Source: an uncultured Collinsella sp. (GTDB lineage: Bacteria > Actinomycetota > Coriobacteriia > Coriobacteriales > Coriobacteriaceae). From it: 5,111 nt of DNA. Both the position numbers and the translations under genes were made by a program. A model generated the notes under the pieces. It searched no databases and was not told where the DNA came from. It worked only from the letters and a program-made list of their open reading frames with translations. Positions within the stretch are counted from its first letter, which is position 1; each line of letters opens with the position of its first letter. The stretch covers positions 1 through 5,111 of the forward strand of contig UQWV01000099.1 of assembly GCA_900544845.1 (NCBI GenBank). Direction: 5' to 3'. Shown in pieces: positions 1 through 4,967 of this stretch.

Positions 1-1
1 C

Positions 2-331
2 GAGGACTATCTGCGCACCGTTCTGCGCATCGAGATCAAGGCTGCCCCACAGGCCGTGGAGCACAAGGAAGACCCCGCACTCGAGGGCGCGCGCTTCTCC
101 GGCCCCGCCGATGTCGATGGCGACAACGGCAACTCGGTGCTGCGCAAGCAGGCGCAGGTGCAGGCCCGCACGGCTGTCCAGGGTGGTCCGGCTGCCGTTA
201 ACAACGGTGGCAAGGTGACCACCTATCGCAAGTCCGAGAGCGACGATCCGTACGTCAACGTGGGCCGCAACGACCCGTGCCCCTGCGGTAGCGGCAAGAA
301 GTTTAAGTACTGCCACGGCAGGAATCGTTAA
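2..331 (+). CDS. secA: SecA preprotein translocase ATPase, C-terminal 109 residues (5' partial)
   Basis: SecA is the cytoplasmic ATPase that pushes unfolded preproteins through the SecYEG channel. Only its last 109 residues are here; the reading frame is open from base 2 and the gene starts outside the window. Fragment residues 1-13 (EDYLRTVLRIEIK) fit the end of the helical scaffold region. Residues 20-85 are a poorly conserved, Gln/Ala/Asp-rich linker. Residues 89-106 (RNDPCPCGSGKKFKYCHG) are the SEC-C zinc-binding motif, with C93, C95, C104 and H105 as metal ligands in the usual C-x-C-x8-C-H spacing. In known SecA proteins this tail contacts SecB or the ribosome and phospholipids. An intact zinc tail means the C-terminus is not truncated. 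The TAA stop shares its last A with the ATG of prfB, so the two genes are probably translationally coupled in one operon. The family call is secure; a stand-alone SEC-C protein is unlikely given the upstream scaffold-like sequence. Confidence 0.95.
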   Translation, partial: EDYLRTVLRIEIKAAPQAVEHKEDPALEGARFSGPADVDGDNGNSVLRKQAQVQARTAVQGGPAAVNNGGKVTTYRKSESDDPYVNVGRNDPCPCGSGKKFKYCHGRNR

Positions 332-1479
332 TGGCTGAGGCTTTAGAGATAACGCCCGCCGAGCTGGACGCGTTCGCGGACCGGCTCGGCGAGGTCGAGT
401 CGTATCTCCACCTGGACGAGAAGCGTACCCGTGTGACCGAGCTCGAGGCCAAAAGTGTTGCCCCTGGCTTTTGGGATGACGCCGACGCCGCCCGTGCCAC
501 CATGGAGGAGATCGCTCGCACCAAGGAAGATATCGCTGCCGTGGACACCGCGCGCGGCGAGCTTTCCGATGCCCGCGCCGCGCTGGAGCTTGCCGAAGAG
601 ATGGGGGATGACCCCGACGCCGCCGCATTGCGCGAGGAGGCTGCCGCTACGGCAGAACGCCTGGCCCGCGCTATCGACGAGCTTGAGCTTTCGAGCTGGT
701 TTACCGGTGAGTTCGATCACGGCGATGCCATTGTGACCATCAAGCCCGGACAGGGTGGTCTGGAGGCCCAGGACTGGACCTTCATGCTCTTTAAGATGTA
801 CATGAAGTATTGCCAGCGTCGCGGCTGGAAGGTCACCATCAACGACTGTCCCGCGGCCGAGGTCATCGGCATCGACCGCGCGACCTTTACCGTCGAGGGC
901 AAGGACGCATTTGGCATGCTGCGCGCCGAGGCCGGTGTCCACCGCTTGGTTCGCATTAGCCCCACCGACGACAAGAAGCGCCGCCAGACCACGTTTGCCG
1001 GCGTCGAGGTCATCCCCGTGCTACCCGATGATATCGACATCGAAATCAGTCCCGATGACATCCGCGTGGACGTGTACCACGCGAGCGGCCCGGGCGGTCA
1101 GGGCGTCAACACCACCGACTCCGCCGTGCGCGTGACGCATTTCCCGAGCGGCATTGTGGTTACCTGTCAAAATGAGCGCAGCCAGATCCAGAACAAGGCC
1201 GCGTGCATGCAGATCCTCAAGGCTCGTCTGTACGAGATTGAGCTCGAGAAGCGCGCCGAGGCGCTCGATGAGATTCGCGGACCCAAGACCACGATTGGTT
1301 TTGGCAACCAGATTCGCAGCTACGTGCTCTACCCGTACCAGATGGTCAAGGATCTGCGCTCGGGTGTGGAGACCAGCAATGTCGAGGCCGTTCTTGACGA
1401 TGGCGACCTGGACCCGTTTGTTATTGGCTACCATCGCTGGGCCACCGGCAACGCTGACGCGGAGACCCCGTCTGCTTAA
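331..1479 (+). CDS. prfB: Peptide chain release factor 2 (RF2)
   Basis: RF2 recognises UGA and UAA stop codons in the ribosomal A site and triggers peptidyl-tRNA hydrolysis. The 382-residue protein has the family's usual length. Residues 1-115 form the charged helical domain 1, with PGFWDD at 45-50. The codon-recognition domain follows, with its tripeptide at 210-212. The catalytic GGQ loop is at 255-257 within SGPGGQGVNTTDSAVR; Q257 is the glutamine normally methylated by PrmC. Conserved IRSYVLYPYQMVKD is at 328-341. The tripeptide reads SPT instead of the SPF typical of RF2. The rest of the sequence (GFWDD, VRVTHFPSGIVVTCQNE) is clearly RF2-like rather than RF1-like. There is no in-frame UGA and no programmed +1 frameshift site: the region matching the E. 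coli shift site reads Y25-L26-H27 (403-411) uninterrupted. The ATG at 331 overlaps the secA stop and has an AGGA ribosome-binding site at 320-323, seven bases upstream. Confidence 0.97.
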   Translation: MAEALEITPAELDAFADRLGEVESYLHLDEKRTRVTELEAKSVAPGFWDDADAARATMEEIARTKEDIAAVDTARGELSDARAALELAEEMGDDPDAAALREEAAATAERLARAIDELELSSWFTGEFDHGDAIVTIKPGQGGLEAQDWTFMLFKMYMKYCQRRGWKVTINDCPAAEVIGIDRATFTVEGKDAFGMLRAEAGVHRLVRISPTDDKKRRQTTFAGVEVIPVLPDDIDIEISPDDIRVDVYHASGPGGQGVNTTDSAVRVTHFPSGIVVTCQNERSQIQNKAACMQILKARLYEIELEKRAEALDEIRGPKTTIGFGNQIRSYVLYPYQMVKDLRSGVETSNVEAVLDDGDLDPFVIGYHRWATGNADAETPSA

Positions 1480-1507
1480 ACCGCCCGGGTTTATGTGGAA
1501 ATGGATT

Positions 1508-1533
1508 AAAACCCTCCGAGCGGTGTGGTTTTG
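1508..1533 (+). terminator. Possible weak intrinsic terminator after prfB (hairpin 1)
   Basis: Arms AAAACC (1508-1513) and GGTTTT (1527-1532) can pair, with an imperfect CC/GG inner extension (1516-1517 with 1522-1523). The Ts belong to the 3' arm, so this is a modest hairpin. It lies 28 bases after the prfB stop, the right place to end the secA-prfB transcript. Confidence 0.4.
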
Positions 1534-1544
1534 TATCCAGAGCA

Positions 1545-1568
1545 AACCCTGCGCAGGGGTGGTTTTTG
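1545..1568 (+). terminator. Possible intrinsic terminator after prfB (hairpin 2)
   Basis: The sequence ACCCTGCGCAGGGGT (1546-1560) folds on itself (ACCC with GGGT) and is followed by GG and five Ts (1563-1567). It resembles hairpin 1 just upstream: both begin AAACCCT and end GGTTTT(T)GT, so the two look like a tandem duplication of a terminator. The perfect palindrome CCCTGCGCAGGG (1547-1558) leaves no loop if fully paired, so the true fold is uncertain. Confidence 0.45.
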
Positions 1569-1581
1569 TCCGGCGAATCGG

Positions 1582-1587
1582 TAGAAT
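1582..1587 (+). promoter_or_regulatory. Possible -10 element (TAGAAT) for the YitT-family gene
   Basis: TAGAAT matches the TATAAT consensus at five of six bases and lies about 60 bases before the ATG. The expected -35 position (about 1559-1564, GTGGTT) is a poor match, and TTGTCC at 1566-1571 is too close. A start near 1594 would place the hairpin at 1607-1635 in the 5' leader. This is a weak call from one hexamer. Confidence 0.25.
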
Positions 1588-1606
1588 CGAATACAAGAAG
1601 AAGTTC

Positions 1607-1635
1607 AAAGCGCATCCGATGGGGTGCGCTTTTTT
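1607..1635 (+). terminator. Strong intrinsic-terminator-like hairpin directly before the YitT-gene ribosome-binding site
   Basis: An 11-bp stem pairs 1607-1617 (AAAGCGCATCC) with 1622-1632 (GGGTGCGCTTT), with one T-G wobble and the four-base loop GATG. Six Ts run from 1630 to 1635. The shape is a textbook Rho-independent terminator. Its T-run ends one base before the ribosome-binding site GAGGGAGG (1636-1643) of the next gene. It therefore either ends read-through from prfB and coincides with the downstream gene's leader, or acts as an attenuator inside that leader. Confidence 0.75.
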
Positions 1636-1647
1636 GAGGGAGGCAGC

Positions 1648-2538
1648 ATGGCATACCGTCTGGACATCAAGCGCATTCTTTCGATGAACTTCTTTCACGA
1701 CCTGCCCCAGATTATGTTGGGGTGCGCTCTGGCCGCTATTGCGACCGACCTGTTTTTGATTCCCAACGGCCTTGCCGCCGGTGGCGTTACGGGCCTTGCC
1801 ACCATTATCCAGGCGGTCGGTGCATCGCGCGGCCTATCGCTTCCCGTTGGTATTCAGACGATCGTGATGAACGCCTTGCTGTTGCTGGTCGTTATGCGCG
1901 AAGGTGGCATGTTCTACGTGGTGCAGACCGCGACGGGCTTTGTGCTGCTGGGCTTCTTTACCGATCTGTTCGCCCCGTTTGTAGCACCTCTGGCGGATGC
2001 GGACCTGATGCTTCCCGCCATGTGGGGCGGCATTATTACGGGCATCGGTTACGGCATGGTGTTGCGCGCCGGCGCCAACACCGGCGGCTCGGACACGATT
2101 GGCCAAATCATCTCGCGTAATACCTCGCTGCCGGTGGGCTCGACCGTCATGGCAATCGACGTTGCCGTGTGTGCGCTGTCGGCTCCGGTCTTTTCAATCG
2201 AAAACGCACTATATGCAGGCCTTTCGATGGTCATTAGCGGCTACGTGATCGATGCCGTGGTCGATGGTGGCAACAAACGCCGTATGGTACTCATCATCTC
2301 GGACAAGTTCCCTGATATCGCTGCCGATATCATGTATGGCCTGGGTCGTGGTTGTACCAAGTTTAAGGCGACTGGCATGTATTCGGGTGCCGAGAAGCCG
2401 GTGATTATGGTCATCGTGAGCCGTCGAGAGCTCAATACCCTCAAGACGATCGTGCGCGAGCGCGATCCTCGCGCCATTGTGACGGTCGCTGACGTTACGG
2501 AAGCCTTCGGCGAGGGATTCAAGGACATTAGCGCGTAG
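1648..2538 (+). CDS. YitT family integral membrane protein (YitT membrane domain plus DUF2179)
   Basis: A 296-residue polytopic membrane protein of the YitT family, whose substrate and role are not established. Hydrophobic segments lie at about 21-39, 43-58, 67-83, 90-108, 122-141, 167-182 and 187-205; the exact number of helices is uncertain. The family-typical glycine-rich stretch RAGANTGGSDTIGQII is at 140-155. After the basic turn KRR (210-212), a soluble cytoplasmic DUF2179 domain occupies about 213-290, with RGCTKFKATGMYSG at 234-247 and a conserved VADVTEAFG near the end. The length is usual for the family. I chose the ATG at 1648 because GAGGGAGG (1636-1643) lies four bases upstream. 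The frame is also open from GTG 1624, but that codon sits inside the terminator hairpin. The gene stands alone between prfB and the transketolase pair, and no strong terminator follows it, so some read-through downstream is possible. Confidence 0.93.
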   Translation: MAYRLDIKRILSMNFFHDLPQIMLGCALAAIATDLFLIPNGLAAGGVTGLATIIQAVGASRGLSLPVGIQTIVMNALLLLVVMREGGMFYVVQTATGFVLLGFFTDLFAPFVAPLADADLMLPAMWGGIITGIGYGMVLRAGANTGGSDTIGQIISRNTSLPVGSTVMAIDVAVCALSAPVFSIENALYAGLSMVISGYVIDAVVDGGNKRRMVLIISDKFPDIAADIMYGLGRGCTKFKATGMYSGAEKPVIMVIVSRRELNTLKTIVRERDPRAIVTVADVTEAFGEGFKDISA

Positions 2539-2572
2539 GGTCGATCGCGTTCCATCCAAAAGACGTTCACAT

Positions 2573-2590
2573 TGATAAACCGTTTCATCA
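2573..2590 (+). promoter_or_regulatory. LacI-family-operator-like imperfect palindrome
   Basis: TGATAAACCGTTTCATCA is an 18-bp inverted repeat centred on CG, with 14 of 18 positions symmetric. An even-length palindrome with a central CG and flanking AAAC/GTTT is the architecture of LacI/GalR/PurR operators. It lies 173 bp before the transketolase start. The same stretch can also form a short AACCG/CGGTT hairpin (2578-2582 with 2592-2596). That hairpin has no T-run, so I do not call it a terminator. No regulator gene is in view. Confidence 0.3.
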
Positions 2591-2631
2591 GCGGTTCTGC
2601 CTGCTAAATTGTTCAAATAATGATAAAAACT

Positions 2632-2660
2632 CTGGTAAAGCCATCAGTTTCCAGCATAAT
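2632..2660 (+). promoter_or_regulatory. Possible promoter for the transketolase operon
   Basis: CATAAT at 2655-2660 matches the -10 consensus at five of six bases. At 17-bp spacing the -35 would be CTGGTA (2632-2637), only three of six matches. Transcription would begin near 2667 and give a leader of roughly 80 bases. The surrounding 2601-2660 is clearly more AT-rich than the genes, as expected of promoter DNA. AATAAT (2616-2621) is an alternative -10. Confidence 0.35.
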
Positions 2661-2745
2661 GAATGACGTACGTGCATTGCGGCTGTGTTGGGATTACCTT
2701 CGGTGCCGTGCGCATTTTGTCTAATGAGGATGAAAGGAAGGCACA

Positions 2746-3576
2746 ATGAGCGACGAAGAGCTCAAAAAGGTTGCCAACGAGGTAAGGAAGGGCATCGTCA
2801 CCGGCGTGCACGCTGCCAAGTCCGGCCATCCGGGCGGTTCGCTCGGCGCTGCCGACATCATGACCTATCTGTACTTTGAGGAAATGAACGTCGACCCGGC
2901 CGATCCCCGCAAGGCCGATCGCGATCGCTTCGTGCTTTCCAAGGGTCACTGCGCGCCTGGTCTGTACGCCGTGCTCGCCGAGCGCGGATTCTTCCCCAAG
3001 GAGGATCTCGAGACGCTGCGCCACATCGGCAGTCACCTGCAGGGTCACCCCAACATGAACGACACCCCGGGCGTCGACATGTCCACCGGTTCGCTCGGCC
3101 AGGGCATCTCCGCCGCCGTGGGCATGGCGGTTGCCGCTAAGCACTGGGGCGATACTTACCGCACGTACGCCCTGCTGGGCGATGGCGAGAGCGAGGAGGG
3201 CCAGGTCTGGGAGGCCGCCATGTTTGCCGGCAACCAGCAGCTCGACAACCTCTGCGTGATCGTCGACCATAACGGCCTGCAGATCGACGGCCCCGTCGAG
3301 GAGGTCAACGACCCCATGCCGCTCGCCGACAAGTTCCGCGCCTTCAAGTTCCATGTGGTGGAGCTCGCCGACGGCAACGACTTCGACCAGATCCGCGCCG
3401 CCTTTGCCGAGGCCCGCGCCACCAAGGGTCAGCCGACCGCCATTATCGCCGAGACCACGAAGGGCAAGGGCGTCTCCTTTATGGAGAACCAGGTGGGTTG
3501 GCACGGCAAGGCCCCCAACGATGAACAGTTTGAGCAGGCCATGGCAGAGCTCACGGCCGCCGGAGAGGAGCTCTAG
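2746..3576 (+). CDS. Transketolase, N-terminal (thiamine diphosphate-binding) subunit of a split enzyme
   Basis: This is the pyrophosphate-binding half of transketolase, which moves two-carbon ketol units between sugar phosphates in the non-oxidative pentose phosphate pathway in the cytoplasm. The 276-residue protein matches the usual N-subunit length. Active-site elements in order: SGHPGGSLG at 26-34 (H28), SKGHCAPG at 65-72 (H68), LQGHP at 98-102 (H101), GSLGQG at 115-120, the thiamine diphosphate/Mg signature starting GDGESEEGQVWEA at 145-157 and ending DHN at 174-176, and GWHGKAP at 251-257 (H253). These correspond to the E. coli transketolase histidines 26, 66, 100 and 261. The protein is inactive alone; the partner half begins one base after this stop. 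The ribosome-binding site AAAGGAAGG (2733-2741) lies four bases before the ATG. The symbols tktA/tktB are avoided because in E. coli they denote isozymes. A ketol-transferring relative with another sugar substrate cannot be excluded. Confidence 0.95.
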   Translation: MSDEELKKVANEVRKGIVTGVHAAKSGHPGGSLGAADIMTYLYFEEMNVDPADPRKADRDRFVLSKGHCAPGLYAVLAERGFFPKEDLETLRHIGSHLQGHPNMNDTPGVDMSTGSLGQGISAAVGMAVAAKHWGDTYRTYALLGDGESEEGQVWEAAMFAGNQQLDNLCVIVDHNGLQIDGPVEEVNDPMPLADKFRAFKFHVVELADGNDFDQIRAAFAEARATKGQPTAIIAETTKGKGVSFMENQVGWHGKAPNDEQFEQAMAELTAAGEEL

Positions 3577-3577
3577 G

Positions 3578-4519
3578 ATGGCAGACGTCAAGAAAATCGC
3601 CACGCGTGTAAGCTACGGCGAGGCCCTCGTCGAGCTCGCCAACGAGCACGATGACTTTGTGGTCCTCGACGCCGATCTGGCCGCCGCCACGCAGACCGGC
3701 AAGTTTAAGGCCACCTGCCCCGACCGCTTCTTCGATGTGGGCATCGCCGAGAGCAACCTGATGGGCGTCGCCGCCGGTATCGCAACCACCGGCCGCGTCG
3801 CCTTCGCGAGCAGCTTCGCCATGTTTGCCGCCGGCCGCGCCTTTGAGCAGGTCCGCAACTCCATCGGCTATCCGCACCTTAACGTTAAGATCGGTGCCAC
3901 GCACGCCGGTATCTCGGTGGGCGAGGACGGTGCCACGCACCAGTGCTGCGAGGATATCGCCCTGATGCGTGTCATCCCCGGCATGACCGTGATCGTTCCC
4001 GCCGACGACATCGAGGCCCGTGCCGTGACGCGCGCCGCCTACGAGTGCGACGGCCCCGTGTATATGCGCTTCGCCCGTCTGGCCTCGCCGGTTATCAACG
4101 ACCCCGAGACCTACAAGTTCGAGGTGGGCAAGGGCATCGTCATGCGCGAGGGCACCGACGTCACCATCATCGCCTGCGGCCTGATGGTCGGCGAGGCGCT
4201 CGAGGCCGCTGAGCAGCTTGCTGCCGAGGGCATCGATGCCGAGGTCATCAACATGCACACCATCAAGCCCATCGATGCCGACCTGATCGTCAAGAGCGCC
4301 ACCAAGACCGGCCACGTCGTGACCGTCGAGGAACACTCTGTGATCGGTGGCCTGGGCAGCGCCGTTGCCGACGTCCTGTGCGAGCAGTGCCCGACGCCGC
4401 TCAAGAAGATCGGCGTCAACGACACCTTTGGCGAGTCCGGCCCGGGCGCCGAACTCCTGCACAAGTACGGCCTGGACGCCGCCAACATCGTGGCAACCAC
4501 CAAGGAGTTCTTGGCTTAG
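3578..4519 (+). CDS. Transketolase, C-terminal (pyrimidine-binding) subunit of a split enzyme
   Basis: This second half of the split transketolase carries the pyrimidine-binding domain and the C-terminal domain. It completes the active site with the N-subunit, so the working enzyme is probably an alpha2-beta2 tetramer. The 313-residue protein has VLDADLA at 29-35 (D33) and the catalytic glutamate E58 in DVGIAESN (53-60), which activates thiamine diphosphate (E411 in E. coli). VGEDGATHQ at 114-122 holds D117 and H121, matching E. coli D469 and H473. MRFARL at 163-168 supplies phosphate-binding arginine candidates. The C-terminal domain runs from about 185 (REGTDVTIIACG, HVVTVEEHSVIGGLG) to the end. 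The ATG at 3578 lies one base after the N-subunit stop. Its ribosome-binding site AGGAG (3566-3570) is within the end of that gene, so tight translational coupling and 1:1 synthesis are likely. No catalytic residue looks missing. Confidence 0.95.
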   Translation: MADVKKIATRVSYGEALVELANEHDDFVVLDADLAAATQTGKFKATCPDRFFDVGIAESNLMGVAAGIATTGRVAFASSFAMFAAGRAFEQVRNSIGYPHLNVKIGATHAGISVGEDGATHQCCEDIALMRVIPGMTVIVPADDIEARAVTRAAYECDGPVYMRFARLASPVINDPETYKFEVGKGIVMREGTDVTIIACGLMVGEALEAAEQLAAEGIDAEVINMHTIKPIDADLIVKSATKTGHVVTVEEHSVIGGLGSAVADVLCEQCPTPLKKIGVNDTFGESGPGAELLHKYGLDAANIVATTKEFLA

Positions 4520-4565
4520 GACAAGGCGAGGCAAAGTATCGCTTCAGCAACCGTATGCAATCCAT

Positions 4566-4602
4566 AACAGGGGCGTCCTCAAAGAGGACGCCCCTGTTTT
4601 TT
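4566..4602 (+). terminator. Strong intrinsic terminator of the transketolase operon
   Basis: A perfect 15-bp stem pairs 4566-4580 with 4584-4598 (core GGGGCGTCCTC and GAGGACGCCCC) around the three-base loop AAA. Six Ts run from 4597 to 4602. It lies 46 bases after the stop of the C-terminal subunit. There is no A-run on the 5' side, so it works only for + strand transcription. Confidence 0.95.
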
Positions 4603-4741
4603 GTCGGCAACAAACAAATTAGGCCCGCACCAAGTAAGGGCTTCCTCCGGGAAACGGGCCCATCCCAACAAAGTGCAATTCAGCCCCCAAGCACGGCGCT
4701 GCTGCGCCCAAGTAAAACGCAGCGACCCCTTAGTTATCGCA
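4603..4741. other. Gene-free spacer with short hairpins, no recognised function
   Basis: No reading frame here has a plausible start, ribosome-binding site and protein-like composition on either strand. Visible elements are a GGCCCG/CGGGCC inverted repeat (4622-4627 with 4655-4660), a compact GGCGC-TGCT-GCGCC hairpin (4695-4708), and the octamer CCAAGTAA twice (4630-4637 and 4708-4715). The segment GGGCTTCCTCCG (4638-4649) is complementary, with one bulged base, to 4781-4791 inside the large palindrome downstream. I recognise no tRNA, RNase P, tmRNA, SRP or known riboswitch signature. Confidence 0.5.
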
Positions 4742-4864
4742 GGCTGGACACAGGGTTACTTTCCAAATCTTTCCGCAGGACGGAGGAGCCCCCGCCGCAC
4801 GTAGTGCGCAGCGGGGGCTCCGACATGTCCGAGGACGATTTGGAAAGTAACCCTGCGTCCGGCC
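4742..4864. repeat. Large imperfect palindrome or long hairpin (28-nt arms, nested GC-rich stem)
   Basis: Arm 4742-4769 pairs with arm 4837-4864 over 28 positions, with a single A-C mismatch (4750/4856) and one T-G wobble (4745/4861). The arms contain CAGGGTTACTTTCCAAATC and its complement. Inside, after short internal loops, GGAC (4778-4781) pairs with GTCC (4827-4830). Then GGAGCCCCCGC (4785-4795) pairs perfectly with GCGGGGGCTCC (4811-4821), and CGCAC (4796-4800) pairs with GTGCG (4804-4808) around loop GTA, leaving CA (4809-4810) as a bulge. No T-run follows on either strand, so it is not a standard terminator. No open frame with a start explains it and no target-site duplication is evident. 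It could be an interspersed palindromic repeat (MITE or REP-like), a structured RNA, or a protein-binding DNA cruciform. The structure is certain; the role is unknown. Confidence 0.85.
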
Positions 4865-4894
4865 GGAGGGACCCAAACACGGCCATGCTTCTTA

Positions 4895-4922
4895 TGTGCA
4901 GCAAAGCTAATGCTGCTAAAAT
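4895..4922 (+). promoter_or_regulatory. Extended -10 promoter candidate with an inverted repeat in the spacer
   Basis: TAAAAT (4917-4922) matches the -10 consensus at five of six bases. It is preceded by TGC (4914-4916), giving an extended -10 (TGnTAAAAT) that can work with a weak -35 (TGTGCA, 4895-4900, at 16-bp spacing). Between them lies the inverted repeat GCAGCA (4898-4903) / TGCTGC (4911-4916), a possible operator. Transcription would start near 4929, about 40 bases before the GTG start at 4968. Confidence 0.5.
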
Positions 4923-4967
4923 ACAAAGCGCTCATGTAGTTTAAACGCACGACGATAAGGAGCACCA

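Noticed and set aside
1624..1647. Upstream GTG start adding eight residues to the YitT-family protein
   Set aside because: The GTG lies in the loop side of the terminator hairpin and lacks a ribosome-binding site; ATG 1648 has GAGGGAGG at ideal distance.
2644..3603. Minus-strand open frame of 319 codons opposite the transketolase N-subunit
   Set aside because: It is the antisense shadow of a certain gene, typical of GC-rich codon use; its Leu/Val/Gly/His-heavy sequence has no family motif.
3551..4534. Minus-strand open frame of 327 codons opposite the transketolase C-subunit
   Set aside because: Same antisense shadow effect; low-complexity Gly/Asp/Leu sequence and no credible start context.
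4622..4660. Minus-strand CCCGGAGGAAGCCC resembling the SRP RNA apical hairpin
   Set aside because: The conserved GGAAGCAGC core of SRP RNA is absent and the flanking stem does not form, so the likeness is superficial.
4742..4864. The large palindrome as an ordinary Rho-independent terminator or bidirectional terminator
   Set aside because: Neither flank has a T-run in the proper orientation (GGAGGGACCC follows on +, GCGATAACTAAG on the complement), and a complete terminator already lies upstream.
4622..4871. Spacer as RNase P RNA, tmRNA, 6S RNA or a known riboswitch
   Set aside because: No RNase P, tmRNA or riboswitch consensus is seen; the long hairpin recalls 6S RNA in outline only, since its closing stem is nearly perfect and the required large central bubble is not clear.
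4378..4944. Long open + frame covering the end of the transketolase C-subunit and the downstream spacer
   Set aside because: It starts out of frame inside a certain gene, passes through a strong terminator and both arms of the large palindrome, has no ribosome-binding site, and the translated sequence has no recognisable character.
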